This document shows positions 17,072-25,219 of a DNA stretch of 64,000 bases, in pieces (positions within the stretch are counted from its first letter, which is position 1; every line of letters begins with the position of its first letter). This DNA is from a virus: positions 1 through 64,000 of the IMG/VR virus record IMGVR_UViG_3300027969_000039; one strand, written 5' to 3'. Both the position numbers and the translations under genes were made by a program. Under the pieces are notes generated by a model. The model saw nothing but the letters and a program-made list of their open reading frames with translations, had not been told where the DNA came from and did not search any database.

Positions 17072-18514
17072 TTATTTCTTTAATGAGTTTAACAAGGACT
17101 TTAATTTAGACCCTTGTGCATCTGCGTGTACTGTCCTAGTTAACGGTTCTAATGTAATTTCACCTGTAGTTTGATCAACCGTATAATCTGTAACTGTAGC
17201 TTGTGGTTTTAGTGTACTTATAATATCATTTGCACTAGGCTTTGGAGTATAACTCTGTTCTCCGTCAATTCCCGGGTCGCTAATACGCATAGTTTCAACA
17301 TCATATTCTAAATCAATCTTCATACCAACACCAGTTGAACTACGACTTTTCATACATTGAATCTGATATTTACCGCGCTCACGCATACTGCGGCTTGTGA
17401 AAATACCAAACACATTATCTGCTGTGTTAATCTTACTGATACCACCTGCAATGTGACTATGATCAAACTCAATTTCATCAACCGCTGTACGATTCAATTG
17501 ACTTGCTGTAACTAATAATACACCAAGTTCCTTCGCTAGATTACGCAATTCTTCTGCTACATACTTGTCTTTAATAAACTGGTCAGTTGGATTGACTTTG
17601 ATACTGACTGGCATAACTAAATCTAAGTAATCAACCATAACAAAGTCAATCTTAATCCCAGTCTGAATCTGTACCTCTTTCAAATAAGCACGGATATCAT
17701 TGACATTACTCTGAGCAGGTAAATTCTTAACACGATACTTACCAGACTTCTTGCCTGCCATTTTAACTCTAAGTTCTGTTGTATCAATGTCTTTACGAAT
17801 TGCTTTTGTACCCATCATGGTTAACATTGCATCAGTACGCAAACTTGTTAATTCTTCGCTCAATTCTAATGTAATGTAAACACCACTCATGCCCATCTGT
17901 AACCAGCTTAATGCAATGTTCATCATCACCAATGATTTACCTGAACCTGAACCACCTGCAAAGATATTCAACTCACCTCTACTCATGCCACCATAGAGAA
18001 TCTTATCCATCTGTGGCCAGCCTGTACTTACTTGTCCACCGCTGTTAAAGTATTTGTTGATGCGACCTTTAGGATCAGCAAAGTAATCTGTACCCATGTC
18101 TTTCTGTAAACTAATCTGTACCGCATCTTTGATTAGTTTTTCAACTGGTTCAAACTCACCCTTCTCCAACAAGTCTGCTGCTTTAAGAATTGCTCGTTCT
18201 AATTCTTGTCGTTTAGTAAATGATTCAAATTCATCAAAGAACCATTCATAATGTCCATCGTTCAATTCTGGAATAGGATCAATGTCTATTCCAGTTGTTG
18301 CTTTGATTTGTGTTGCATCTGGCAATACTCTATATTTGTCTGTGTGTGACTTGAACAACTCAGCCACTGGTCTAATAGAACGGTCAAAGTTTTCGCTATT
18401 CATTATGTTCATTACACGGGTATACAACTCCGCGTTTGTAACCATCATCCTCAGAAAGAGTTTCTGAACATCTGTTGTATATTCTAATTGTTTTTTAGTT
18501 TCCTGCTTTGCCAA
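17072..18514 (-). CDS. 41: Replicative DNA helicase gp41-like (DnaB family)
   Basis: 480 residues. RecA-like core with Walker A AGGSGSGKSLVMMN near 190, Walker B region FVMVDYLDLV, and the VTASQLNRTA (Q/N sensor) and SRSSTGVG motifs typical of gp41/DnaB. It unwinds the lagging-strand template and works with the gp61-like primase directly upstream. The start is a TTG with strong SD (GAGGAAG), overlapping the primase end by 20 bp. Confidence 0.92.
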   Translation of the reverse strand: MAKQETKKQLEYTTDVQKLFLRMMVTNAELYTRVMNIMNSENFDRSIRPVAELFKSHTDKYRVLPDATQIKATTGIDIDPIPELNDGHYEWFFDEFESFTKRQELERAILKAADLLEKGEFEPVEKLIKDAVQISLQKDMGTDYFADPKGRINKYFNSGGQVSTGWPQMDKILYGGMSRGELNIFAGGSGSGKSLVMMNIALSWLQMGMSGVYITLELSEELTSLRTDAMLTMMGTKAIRKDIDTTELRVKMAGKKSGKYRVKNLPAQSNVNDIRAYLKEVQIQTGIKIDFVMVDYLDLVMPVSIKVNPTDQFIKDKYVAEELRNLAKELGVLLVTASQLNRTAVDEIEFDHSHIAGGISKINTADNVFGIFTSRSMRERGKYQIQCMKSRSSTGVGMKIDLEYDVETMRISDPGIDGEQSYTPKPSANDIISTLKPQATVTDYTVDQTTGEITLEPLTRTVHADAQGSKLKSLLNSLKK

Positions 18515-19469
18515 TTTTCTTCCTCTGCATTTCTATTTTGATTTTACTATTTGTTGCACACTGTAGTATACTTAATAGGGTAGGTAGCTTACCATATTTA
18601 ACTACTGCATCATTTACATCTTTTACATCAACATCCCAATTAGGTAAGCTGACGCTATAACCTAATTCCAATGCTTTATCACATAGTGCTAGTCCTGTCT
18701 TATCTCTATCTGGAACTAGTATCATTTGCTTGTTCAATGTACTAAGTAGCAATGCTTGGTCGCTACTAATGTCATTGTGCATCAATGCCACCCCATCAAT
18801 ACTTAGTGCATCAAATATACCCTCTGTAACAATACACACTTGCCATTCAGGCTTTTGCATATCAATATTAAACACATACCCGGGTTGTTGTTCGTTGATG
18901 TACTTAGGGATTTTGTTATCTAAGAACCTGCTCGTATGTCCTACAATCTTGTTCTTATATGTGTAGGGTATTATAACCCTATTACCCATCCTACCCGGTT
19001 CATTTGGAGTTATCAAGAAAGGATATTCATTACTATCTATCTTCCTACTTTGCAGATATTCTACATACACTTTGTGCAATGGATTATCACTATCTACAAT
19101 CTCGCCTTCGGGTAGTTTGTGGTCATTGAATTTGATTTTTATCTTTTGTTTCTTTGGCTGAGTAAAGTCTATCAAGTCTTTTTGTTGTAAACTTTCTAAA
19201 CTCCAGCGTTTAACTTGATGGTCATCAATGCCAGACCATACTAATAGATTGCGAGTTTTTGTACTGATTGACCGACCCAATACAAAGTTACACTTGAACC
19301 CACAATTGAAACAATGCATAGACCAGTTAGTGCCATCAAACTTGATACCACCCCGCATCCGTTTGTCCTGTCTGTGACCAAAGTGGGTACAGCAGATAGC
19401 GTTAAAGCTAGTCCAACCTGAACTTGTTTGTTTCTTTTTACCGGGTAATATAGACAGGATATCAAACAT
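18495..19469 (-). CDS. 61: DNA primase gp61-like
   Basis: 324 residues. An N-terminal zinc-binding region (Cys26/27, His29/32, then Cys53, Cys56, Cys60 in MHCFNCGFKC) is followed by a TOPRIM core: VTEGIFDALS (motif with Glu), then LVPDRDKTGLAL (D-x-D). It makes RNA primers for lagging-strand synthesis together with the helicase encoded downstream. Confidence 0.92.
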   Translation of the reverse strand: MFDILSILPGKKKQTSSGWTSFNAICCTHFGHRQDKRMRGGIKFDGTNWSMHCFNCGFKCNFVLGRSISTKTRNLLVWSGIDDHQVKRWSLESLQQKDLIDFTQPKKQKIKIKFNDHKLPEGEIVDSDNPLHKVYVEYLQSRKIDSNEYPFLITPNEPGRMGNRVIIPYTYKNKIVGHTSRFLDNKIPKYINEQQPGYVFNIDMQKPEWQVCIVTEGIFDALSIDGVALMHNDISSDQALLLSTLNKQMILVPDRDKTGLALCDKALELGYSVSLPNWDVDVKDVNDAVVKYGKLPTLLSILQCATNSKIKIEMQRKKIGKAGN

Positions 19470-19505
19470 CTATTGATTGTAACACAATCATAATGTTAAA
19501 GCAAA

Positions 19506-20192
19506 TTATCTGGTCAATATATTTGTTACTGCGCCCGCATTGCTAGTGAATTGCATGCGGATATAAGGATGAAATCCTTGTATAACATAACCCACTGTTT
19601 GAGTAACATTGGATACTTCTTCTGTAGTAACAATGTCATACCAATCATTGTCTACGATACTGCTACCTTGAATTGTGGTGTTTCCATAGAATTCAATGTA
19701 TTCAGTTTGGATAGTTAGTATTGGATTGTTATTTGTACTTAACACACTGGTAGTGTATGTCAAGCTGCTTCCGTTAGAGCCGTGACTGTTAGGGAATGCT
19801 TGACCAGTTGGAATAGTGATACTATATGATGGAACAAAGTTAGGTAATACACTATTAACTATGTTCATCACCCCACGAGCACCTGCATTTTGATCTACAA
19901 ATACAGGGAAATCAAATTCATTGACTGGAATTTCTAATGTGTAATAACATTTTTGAGCCTCAATATTCTCTAAGTCCGCTGCGTTTAAAAACAATGCACA
20001 TATGCCAGTGGCAGCAAACTGTAAGGTCAATGCTTTTTGTACCAAAATTTCATTACCGGTATAATTTAATATACGGCAAGTAATGCTTTTTCCAGTAATA
20101 TCTATGGGTTTTTGTTCCTGATTAATGAACTGAAACTGGATTTGATTATCAACTCCCTTGTGTAAAGTTAATGGTTTTGCGTAGACTGGCAT
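19506..20192 (-). CDS. Virion protein with BppU-like N-terminal domain
   Basis: 228 residues from the ATG at 20192, preceded by GAGGAG at ideal spacing; an upstream in-frame start at 20270 lacks an SD. LTLHKGVDNQIQFQFINQEQ followed by PIDITGKSITCRI is the Ig-like pattern of the N-terminal domain of phage baseplate upper proteins. The rest is beta-rich with few charges. Probably a baseplate or fibre-attachment protein. Confidence 0.65.
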   Translation of the reverse strand: MPVYAKPLTLHKGVDNQIQFQFINQEQKPIDITGKSITCRILNYTGNEILVQKALTLQFAATGICALFLNAADLENIEAQKCYYTLEIPVNEFDFPVFVDQNAGARGVMNIVNSVLPNFVPSYSITIPTGQAFPNSHGSNGSSLTYTTSVLSTNNNPILTIQTEYIEFYGNTTIQGSSIVDNDWYDIVTTEEVSNVTQTVGYVIQGFHPYIRMQFTSNAGAVTNILTR

Positions 20193-20331
20193 ATATCTCC
20201 TCGGTGAATAGCCTGACAATAACACAACAATGTTGCGCTGGACGTAATAAAATACTGATGTTGAATACACAAATGTAGGCTCCTATCAACTATTTAGTAT
20301 AATATATTAATTTAATTAACTTTGGTTACCC

Positions 20332-20339
20332 GATAAATA
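20332..20339 (+). promoter_or_regulatory. T4-type late promoter box
   Basis: Plus strand GATAAATA, 17 bp before the ATG at 20357. Confidence 0.6.
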
Positions 20340-20356
20340 AACTGTTCACTATAATA

Positions 20357-20737
20357 ATGATCCAAAACGAATTCTTTAACCGCCTGACTCAAAATCACCC
20401 GTTCATAACAGTGTGTTCATATGCCAACCAAGATTATGTTGGAATTGTTCAAAACCGTGATGACATGGTTACCACTATCTATGACTATGGATCCATACTT
20501 GATAATGATGTGAAAGAGAAGTTTTTAGAACTTGGAGAAGTTTGGTGGTGGGAAAGTAATAGATTAATCCCCATCAATTTGTTCTTAAAAAACGAATGGT
20601 CTATGTTTAGACCTTATCTCAGAACTTTCAATAACAAAAGTCTAGTAATTGTGCATGGTCCGATATGCAGCATGAACGAACTAAGTAAGCGCCGTAGTAA
20701 ACGCCGTAGCATCACCCTCGTCAAAAGAATGCCCTAA
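20357..20737 (+). CDS. Conserved-looking phage protein of unknown function, 126 aa
   Basis: One of few plus-strand genes. It contains HPFITVCSYANQDYVGIVQN and a WWWESNRLIPINLFLKNEW stretch; similar proteins occur in T4-like cyanophages without assigned function. The last 19 codons (KRRSKRRS-rich, basic) overlap the 3' end of the opposing gene by 57 bp, so its basic tail is antisense to conserved coding sequence. Confidence 0.65.
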   Translation: MIQNEFFNRLTQNHPFITVCSYANQDYVGIVQNRDDMVTTIYDYGSILDNDVKEKFLELGEVWWWESNRLIPINLFLKNEWSMFRPYLRTFNNKSLVIVHGPICSMNELSKRRSKRRSITLVKRMP

Positions 20738-21292
20738 TAGGTTCATGTGAACCACAACTAATTGAGCATAAGCAATTGCATGTGCTTTTTTGAATACATA
20801 TCCGTCAGTTCCCTTATCCCATACAGTTTTACTAATCTCAGACCATACTTTACCAATTAAATGCTTCTTACCGGGACGAATAACTGCAAGAAACATAGCT
20901 AATCTTGGGATGCTATCTATGGGTTCTGGCATCTTCTCTAAGTTATAAAACTGATTATTCAGGTGAATCAGTTTCTCAACAAAACTTTTATCTTTCAGTT
21001 TACTCCAATCAGGTTCAACCATCAACTCGTTAAGATGTTGTTCATCTCTGACATTCTCATACACATGAACATTCAATAAGTCTAGTTTAAAATATCCACG
21101 TTTGTCTGCTATTGTATAATCAATACTTGCTATATCTAGCACTGGATCATAGGGGATAGGGGTGACATATACACCAGTGGCATGTTTACGAATAGGATTA
21201 ACATTACGCATTGCCGCACTTGTATGCTTAATTAGTTCAAGCAATCTATCTCTTGAACCAAAGTCAATATCAATATCACTATCTATTCTCAT
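20681..21292 (-). CDS. Mini-protein resembling C-family DNA polymerase (PolIII-alpha) segments
   Basis: 203 residues. RIDSDIDIDFGSRDRLLELI near the N-terminus matches the D-x-D-x-D-F catalytic segment of bacterial PolIII alpha. GYFKLDLLNVHVYENV, MFLAVIRPGK and FKKAHAIAYAQLVV resemble successive later segments (K-x-D-F-L-G-L, L-I-R-P-G and F-x-x-S-H-A-x-x-Y-A). At 203 aa it lacks most of a ~1100-aa polymerase. The role is unknown; it may be a regulator or a relic. Confidence 0.6.
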   Translation of the reverse strand: MRIDSDIDIDFGSRDRLLELIKHTSAAMRNVNPIRKHATGVYVTPIPYDPVLDIASIDYTIADKRGYFKLDLLNVHVYENVRDEQHLNELMVEPDWSKLKDKSFVEKLIHLNNQFYNLEKMPEPIDSIPRLAMFLAVIRPGKKHLIGKVWSEISKTVWDKGTDGYVFKKAHAIAYAQLVVVHMNLLGHSFDEGDATAFTTALT

Positions 21293-21837
21293 CTTGGTTG
21301 AATCAATCCTGCTTTAATTAATTTCATATATGCAGATTGAACAACAATAGCTTGTCGTTCAGCATCTTCTACCGCTTTGTGTGTCGTAACATGATTACCA
21401 TCTTTAAGACTAACACCAGTGATATCAAATAATGTTCGGGTGTCCCTAACATTATAATAAGGCCAAGGTAGCATTTGACCAGTCTGTCTCCAAGCATGTT
21501 CTATTGCAACCACATCAAATGCTGATCCATGACTCCACGGTTTGCCATGATTTAAACAAAATTTATACAATTGATACATTGCTTCTTTAAATGATACACG
21601 GTCTCTATCACCCATAGCTTCTTCAATAGCCTCTGGGTTTTGTTTACCCCACCATTCTAATGTTGCTTCATTGATACTACGATTATAAATCTCTGTTTGA
21701 TCCTCAATCGTAGGTCTAATCTCAATCTTGTCGATGATTCCTTGACCACGCGGATCAAATAATACTGCACCAATTGTAAGAATCACACAATCTGGTGTTG
21801 TATCAAGTGATTCAATATCTATCATAATATCGGCCAT
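21289..21837 (-). CDS. dexA: DEDD 3'-5' exonuclease, DexA-like
   Basis: 182 residues. ExoI DIESLD (Asp7, Glu9), ExoII SHGSAFDVVAIEHAW, and ExoIII HKAVEDAERQA with the DEDDh histidine and aspartate. It resembles T4 exonuclease A and the Rv2179c-like exoribonucleases; it could trim ssDNA or RNA. Its stop overlaps the ATG of the polymerase-like mini-protein (ATGA), so the two are made together. Confidence 0.8.
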   Translation of the reverse strand: MADIMIDIESLDTTPDCVILTIGAVLFDPRGQGIIDKIEIRPTIEDQTEIYNRSINEATLEWWGKQNPEAIEEAMGDRDRVSFKEAMYQLYKFCLNHGKPWSHGSAFDVVAIEHAWRQTGQMLPWPYYNVRDTRTLFDITGVSLKDGNHVTTHKAVEDAERQAIVVQSAYMKLIKAGLIQPR

Positions 21838-21839
21838 AA

Positions 21840-22067
21840 CTATCCTTTTTTAGTTTTACTGTAAGCTGTTTCTACCCTTGGCATACCACATTTCGCACAA
21901 TAGCATGTTGCATGGCTTACATGTCCCTTACTCCAGACTTCATCCCATATCTCCCAGTTAGTCCACTGATGCCAACCAAACCTACATTGCAGTGATTGGA
22001 CCGGTTCTAGTTCCTTGAGTATTCTCCAAGTGTTTCGCTTCTCATGTTTTTCACGCTGTTCTATCAT
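21840..22067 (-). CDS. Small zinc-ribbon protein, last gene of the small-gene array
   Basis: 75 residues from the ATG at 22067 (ATGA overlap with the upstream stop). CRFGWHQWTNW and CYCAKCGMP provide Cys/His ligands for a zinc site. It is not an obvious member of the Leu-Arg-Trp-tail family but is coupled to it. Function unknown. Confidence 0.65.
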   Translation of the reverse strand: MIEQREKHEKRNTWRILKELEPVQSLQCRFGWHQWTNWEIWDEVWSKGHVSHATCYCAKCGMPRVETAYSKTKKG

Positions 22068-22339
22068 GTTTGCCACATTTCATACATTGTTATCAATCTA
22101 TCATCCCATATCTCTATTGTAACACATCCTCCAGCTAAGGAGAAGTCCCAACCTTGGTGTCTTTCACCGAAATTTCTTCTCATCCATTTTACTATAACTG
22201 CTGGATCTTCTTTATGAAATAAACAATCTCTAAGATAGACTTTTTTATGTCCATCTTTGTAGTTGTTATCCCTGCATAAAGAGGTTGCGGTCTTGGGATA
22301 TGTTACTGCGAATCCTTTTGTGTATGTTGTTATTGCCAT
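22064..22339 (-). CDS. Small-gene array member 10, 91 aa
   Basis: Contains the family core pattern VKWMRRNFGERHQGWDF and a C-terminal region ending ITMYEMWQT, a diverged form of the F-x-L-R-W tail. It starts just after the TTGAGATGG that encodes the Leu-Arg-Trp tail of the gene upstream. Function unknown. Confidence 0.65.
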   Translation of the reverse strand: MAITTYTKGFAVTYPKTATSLCRDNNYKDGHKKVYLRDCLFHKEDPAVIVKWMRRNFGERHQGWDFSLAGGCVTIEIWDDRLITMYEMWQT

Positions 22340-22340
22340 A

Positions 22341-22571
22341 TTACCATCTCAATCTTGCTAAAATATAATCACGCTCATATCTAAATTTAATTTTAAATAA
22401 CCAAACTTCATCATATACCCAAGTATACAAACAATGTCTATCTGGGTTTTGTATGTTTCTCAGTATCCAATCTACTAACTCTATCCTTTGTGGTATCGGG
22501 TCATGTTCATCAAGTTTAATAACTATTTCATGCCATCCTGGCTTGATGTTTTCCCAATCTGTATTTCTCAT
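22341..22571 (-). CDS. Small-gene array member 9, 76 aa
   Basis: Ends RYERDYILARLRW, a clear Leu-Arg-Trp tail encoded by TTGAGATGG directly before the stop and the next ATG. The middle has WILRNIQ and aromatic beta-like sequence (YTWVYDEVWLFKIKFR). The start overlaps the upstream stop as ATGA. Function unknown. Confidence 0.7.
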   Translation of the reverse strand: MRNTDWENIKPGWHEIVIKLDEHDPIPQRIELVDWILRNIQNPDRHCLYTWVYDEVWLFKIKFRYERDYILARLRW

Positions 22572-22843
22572 TGAAACCTCAATAAGAATATCAAATACTT
22601 TTGTTCATCTACTATTTTGTAACCATCAGTAATGTTACCATTAACCATGTTCATCTTTATACCATACTTATTTTCAATGTAAGTTTCAAAATCATAGGCA
22701 TCAAACTGTGTTTTATCTTCCATGAATTCTTTTCTAACTAATTTGAGCAGGTTCCAATACTTCCATCTATTCTTTCTAAAATGAAGTTCAGGATCATCGT
22801 CATCATAATCTTGAAATGATTTTGTTATATTACTCACATCCAT
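22568..22843 (-). CDS. Small-gene array member 8, 91 aa
   Basis: Acidic N-terminus (FQDYDDDDPELHF) and a tail YLIFLLRFQ encoded by TTGAGGTTTC just before ATGA of the next gene. ATG at 22843 lies inside the tail codons of the upstream gene; a GTG six bases downstream would make the usual GTGA overlap. Function unknown. Confidence 0.65.
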   Translation of the reverse strand: MDVSNITKSFQDYDDDDPELHFRKNRWKYWNLLKLVRKEFMEDKTQFDAYDFETYIENKYGIKMNMVNGNITDGYKIVDEQKYLIFLLRFQ

Positions 22844-23040
22844 CTCAATGCAAAATAGGTGCTATATTCTTCTTTGTAGAAATTGAATATTGTATAACAA
22901 TAAGCTGGTTCAGCAAATGATTCTGCTTTATGATATGCCCAATCAAAATCTACTTTATCTACCCAACCATGTTGTTTCATCTGATGCACTATATCTATAA
23001 TTTCAAGTACTGGTACGTTTGTAACAGTTATAGTTTTCAT
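22834..23040 (-). CDS. Small-gene array member 7, 68 aa
   Basis: The shortest member: IVHQMKQHGWVDKVDFDWAY, then FNFYKEEYSTYFALRWM. The last residues are encoded by TTGAGATGGATG, which also supplies the start of the next gene. ATG overlaps the upstream stop (ATGA). Function unknown. Confidence 0.7.
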   Translation of the reverse strand: MKTITVTNVPVLEIIDIVHQMKQHGWVDKVDFDWAYHKAESFAEPAYCYTIFNFYKEEYSTYFALRWM

Positions 23041-23282
23041 TCCCAGCGTAGTAAAAACATAGTCAAATCTTCATCACGGGTAAGCATTATCTCGCACTGC
23101 TTAATGTTATCTACCCAACGATTACTTCCAGTTTCATCATCATAACCTGAATTGCCGTAATTCTTTTTACACCATTTCTTGATTTCTTTGGTGTCAATAT
23201 CATCTTGACCTTTCCAAGAGACTGTATGTATATTAACTTTGCTACCAAAATAGCGTTCTGTTTTGTGTGTAAATTTGCTCAT
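23037..23282 (-). CDS. Small-gene array member 6, 81 aa
   Basis: Start taken at the ATG at 23282, giving the ATGA overlap seen at other junctions; ATGs at 23288 and 23303 are also in frame. Core IKKWCKKNYGNSGYDDETG and tail RDEDLTMFLLRWE, close to the tail of the member at 24038 (PQDLTMFLLRWL), which argues for common descent. Function unknown. Confidence 0.7.
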   Translation of the reverse strand: MSKFTHKTERYFGSKVNIHTVSWKGQDDIDTKEIKKWCKKNYGNSGYDDETGSNRWVDNIKQCEIMLTRDEDLTMFLLRWE

Positions 23283-23524
23283 GACCATCTCAATATAAAC
23301 CATGCTGCCAATTTAGGATCTTTAACTGTGATAGTAGGAACATATCTAATAGATATGTCACGCGGATCAAACGCTTCATGTGGTTGCGGATACATTCGCA
23401 CACGCTCATAGAACCAGGCATAATTAGGGCTATCTTTAATATCAGTCATATTGCCTCTGCCCACATGTTCGTTTAACCATTCGGTACAACCTGCAGGCAC
23501 CCCCTGTCTAAACTCTACTCTCAT
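23279..23524 (-). CDS. Small-gene array member 5, 81 aa
   Basis: ATG at 23524 in an ATGA overlap; a GTG two codons upstream is possible. CTEWLNEHVGRGNM core, Pro/Tyr-rich centre (YERVRMYPQPHEAFDPRDI) and tail LAAWFILRWS encoded by TTGAGATGGTCATGA. Function unknown. Confidence 0.68.
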   Translation of the reverse strand: MRVEFRQGVPAGCTEWLNEHVGRGNMTDIKDSPNYAWFYERVRMYPQPHEAFDPRDISIRYVPTITVKDPKLAAWFILRWS

Positions 23525-23763
23525 GACCACACCAACGTAAAATGCGTGGCTATTTTGCCGTCATTGAAATGAAAGTCAACCTCTCCCCAGTACCACTCAC
23601 GAATCCACCCTCTGTGGTAATGTTTTTCACACCAATGTGTCATATCATCTACCTTGTCATCCCAATCATTAGTGAGCATATTTGGAGGTGCTTCAATGCT
23701 CACTGTGTATCGGTAATTGTTTTTAATATACCGTGTTGTTTTTCTACGCTGCTTACTGTTCAT
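23521..23763 (-). CDS. Small-gene array member 4, 80 aa
   Basis: ATG at 23763 in an ATGA overlap. Basic N-terminus (MNSKQRRKTTRYIKNNYRYT), core MTHWCEKHYHRGWIREWYWG, tail THFTLVWS in which Arg of Leu-Arg-Trp is replaced by Val. Function unknown. Confidence 0.68.
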   Translation of the reverse strand: MNSKQRRKTTRYIKNNYRYTVSIEAPPNMLTNDWDDKVDDMTHWCEKHYHRGWIREWYWGEVDFHFNDGKIATHFTLVWS

Positions 23764-24041
23764 GACCATCTCAATATGAAAAAGGTTCTGTCTGCTGCAT
23801 CACGGAACCAGTACTTACGATCACTTCCTACCCAACGACAATTAGGTATGCCCCAATGACCGCTGCCAAATGTGTCTATCATCCAAACATTCATATCCAA
23901 CCACTCTATTGCAGAGTAGTTCAATGGTTTGACCCAATAAGGATATTTAGGTTGATTGTCGGCATAACCAGTTTCAAGTCTTTTCATAGTGGTTAATTCA
24001 GATACCCATCTAGCTTCATTCATGGCGCGTTTCTTAATCAT
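23760..24041 (-). CDS. Small-gene array member 3, 93 aa
   Basis: ATG at 24041 in an ATGA overlap. Core WLDMNVWMIDTFGSGHWG, tail FRDAADRTFFILRWS encoded by TTGAGATGGTCATGA. The D-A-A-D-R-x-F-F pattern before the tail is the clearest version of the family signature. Function unknown. Confidence 0.7.
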   Translation of the reverse strand: MIKKRAMNEARWVSELTTMKRLETGYADNQPKYPYWVKPLNYSAIEWLDMNVWMIDTFGSGHWGIPNCRWVGSDRKYWFRDAADRTFFILRWS

Positions 24042-24307
24042 AGCCACCTCAACAAGAACATGGTTAGATCCTGTGGTCGTTTAAAAAACCACCTATCGTT
24101 GTAATAGCTATGTGTACCAGAACGGAAAGTATCTTCGCACCATTTAATTTGATCTTGCATCTCACGGCTGAGAATATAAGCCGACGGGGTGCTATGAGTC
24201 AGGCGAACTTTGCGGTTACCGTAATCAATTATCAATACGGGTTCCTCTGTTGTCATGTTCCATGTTATCCCAGACCTGGGACGTTCGTACCGAATCTTGT
24301 GTGTCAT
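24038..24307 (-). CDS. Small-gene array member 2, 89 aa
   Basis: ATG at 24307 in an ATGA overlap; a TTG two codons upstream is an unlikely start. Core IKWCEDTFRSGTHSYYNDRW, tail PQDLTMFLLRWL encoded by TTGAGGTGG, which places GAGG five bases before the next ATG, an ideal Shine-Dalgarno. Function unknown. Confidence 0.7.
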   Translation of the reverse strand: MTHKIRYERPRSGITWNMTTEEPVLIIDYGNRKVRLTHSTPSAYILSREMQDQIKWCEDTFRSGTHSYYNDRWFFKRPQDLTMFLLRWL

Positions 24308-24531
24308 AAGCAACTTAAATTAAAATGTATAGCATCACGCTCGTCATAGAAATAAAAATCCATATAATCTTCTGTGGCATGCGTGTAATATCTTTCACCG
24401 GGCAAGCCAAAGTGTTCTATCGCATAGCCACATACATCATTCCACTTATATGAAGTATCGCCTTTTACCCATGGTACGCGAACTCTAGTAGCCTGCCTCT
24501 TTGATTGTATCTTTGACTCTTTTTGTAACAT
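24304..24531 (-). CDS. Small-gene array member 1, 75 aa
   Basis: First member of the array. Basic N-terminus, VCGYAIEHFGLPGERYY core, tail DERDAIHFNLSCL where the Leu-Arg-Trp is diverged. The ATG at 24531 lies within the end of the upstream zinc-finger gene (47-bp overlap), longer than the other overlaps, so the start is less certain. Confidence 0.6.
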   Translation of the reverse strand: MLQKESKIQSKRQATRVRVPWVKGDTSYKWNDVCGYAIEHFGLPGERYYTHATEDYMDFYFYDERDAIHFNLSCL

Positions 24532-25219
24532 CCATATCTCGCTTAAACTTTATCGCCCACTGTTCTGGATTTATATAATCAATAATCATTTTAACATGAC
24601 CTTCATTTAATGTATCTAGAAAATGGGTACCACTGTCACTCTGATACAACAACCATGGACTAATCTTGCCCGTTGTAATAGCATAACATAGTTTGTTTGC
24701 ATTCCCATAACGCAACATATCATGTGGTTGTATGTTTGCGTCCTCAGCCAACTTGATGCAAGTCTCTACGCTACGATGTATCGCATCGAATGGATCCTCA
24801 TGCCTTAGATACTCAATGAGATATTTGGTATAGACACTATCGCTACACCAATTGTCAATCTTAATCTGATTCTTTAACAACCATTCAACATATCGTGTTA
24901 TGTTGATAGCATTAATGTTAAGACAATAGTTACCAAACTTAGTAAACGCAGTATAGTATGCACTACGAATGAATTCTTCATAGGTACGATGCTTGCGACT
25001 AGATGTGTTCTTTTTATAAAACTGTACCCAAGTCTGAAATCCAAACTGATTACCACGTAAATCTTTGTCTAGCCATCTACGCTTGTTTTCACAGATGTGT
25101 TTAGCTACCGTGCTTTCTTTCAAGAATTCACGTTTGCAGAATTCACAACCATACTTGACTGGTTCAGTTACCGAGGTCTCTTTCATATTGCTTAAGTTGC
25201 TCGTCTGTGATAGTTTCAT
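24485..25219 (-). CDS. C2H2-type zinc-finger protein of unknown function
   Basis: 244 residues, with a second possible start at 25186 that lowers the overlap with the upstream gene from 56 to 23 bp. YGCEFCKREFLKESTVAKHI carries a C-x2-C...H zinc-finger motif with a following Cys. The rest is helical. It sits between the gp62-like gene and the small-gene array. Related proteins occur in aquatic T4-like phages; function unknown. Confidence 0.7.
   Translation of the reverse strand: MKLSQTSNLSNMKETSVTEPVKYGCEFCKREFLKESTVAKHICENKRRWLDKDLRGNQFGFQTWVQFYKKNTSSRKHRTYEEFIRSAYYTAFTKFGNYCLNINAINITRYVEWLLKNQIKIDNWCSDSVYTKYLIEYLRHEDPFDAIHRSVETCIKLAEDANIQPHDMLRYGNANKLCYAITTGKISPWLLYQSDSGTHFLDTLNEGHVKMIIDYINPEQWAIKFKRDMDVTKRVKDTIKEAGY

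Larger units (their letters stand above)
22064..24531 (-). repeat. Tandem array of ten small, coupled, apparently paralogous genes
   Basis: Ten consecutive ORFs of 67-93 codons on one strand, most overlapping the next by ATGA or GTGA. Members share a loose pattern: W-C/M-x-x-x-F/Y-G near the middle, aromatic-rich beta segment, then an acidic D-x-x-x-F-x-L-R-W tail before the stop. At most junctions the DNA for the tail reads TTGAGATGG or TTGAGGTGG, followed within 2-6 bases by the next start. Paralogy is inferred from shared spacing and tails, not from high identity. Confidence 0.65.
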
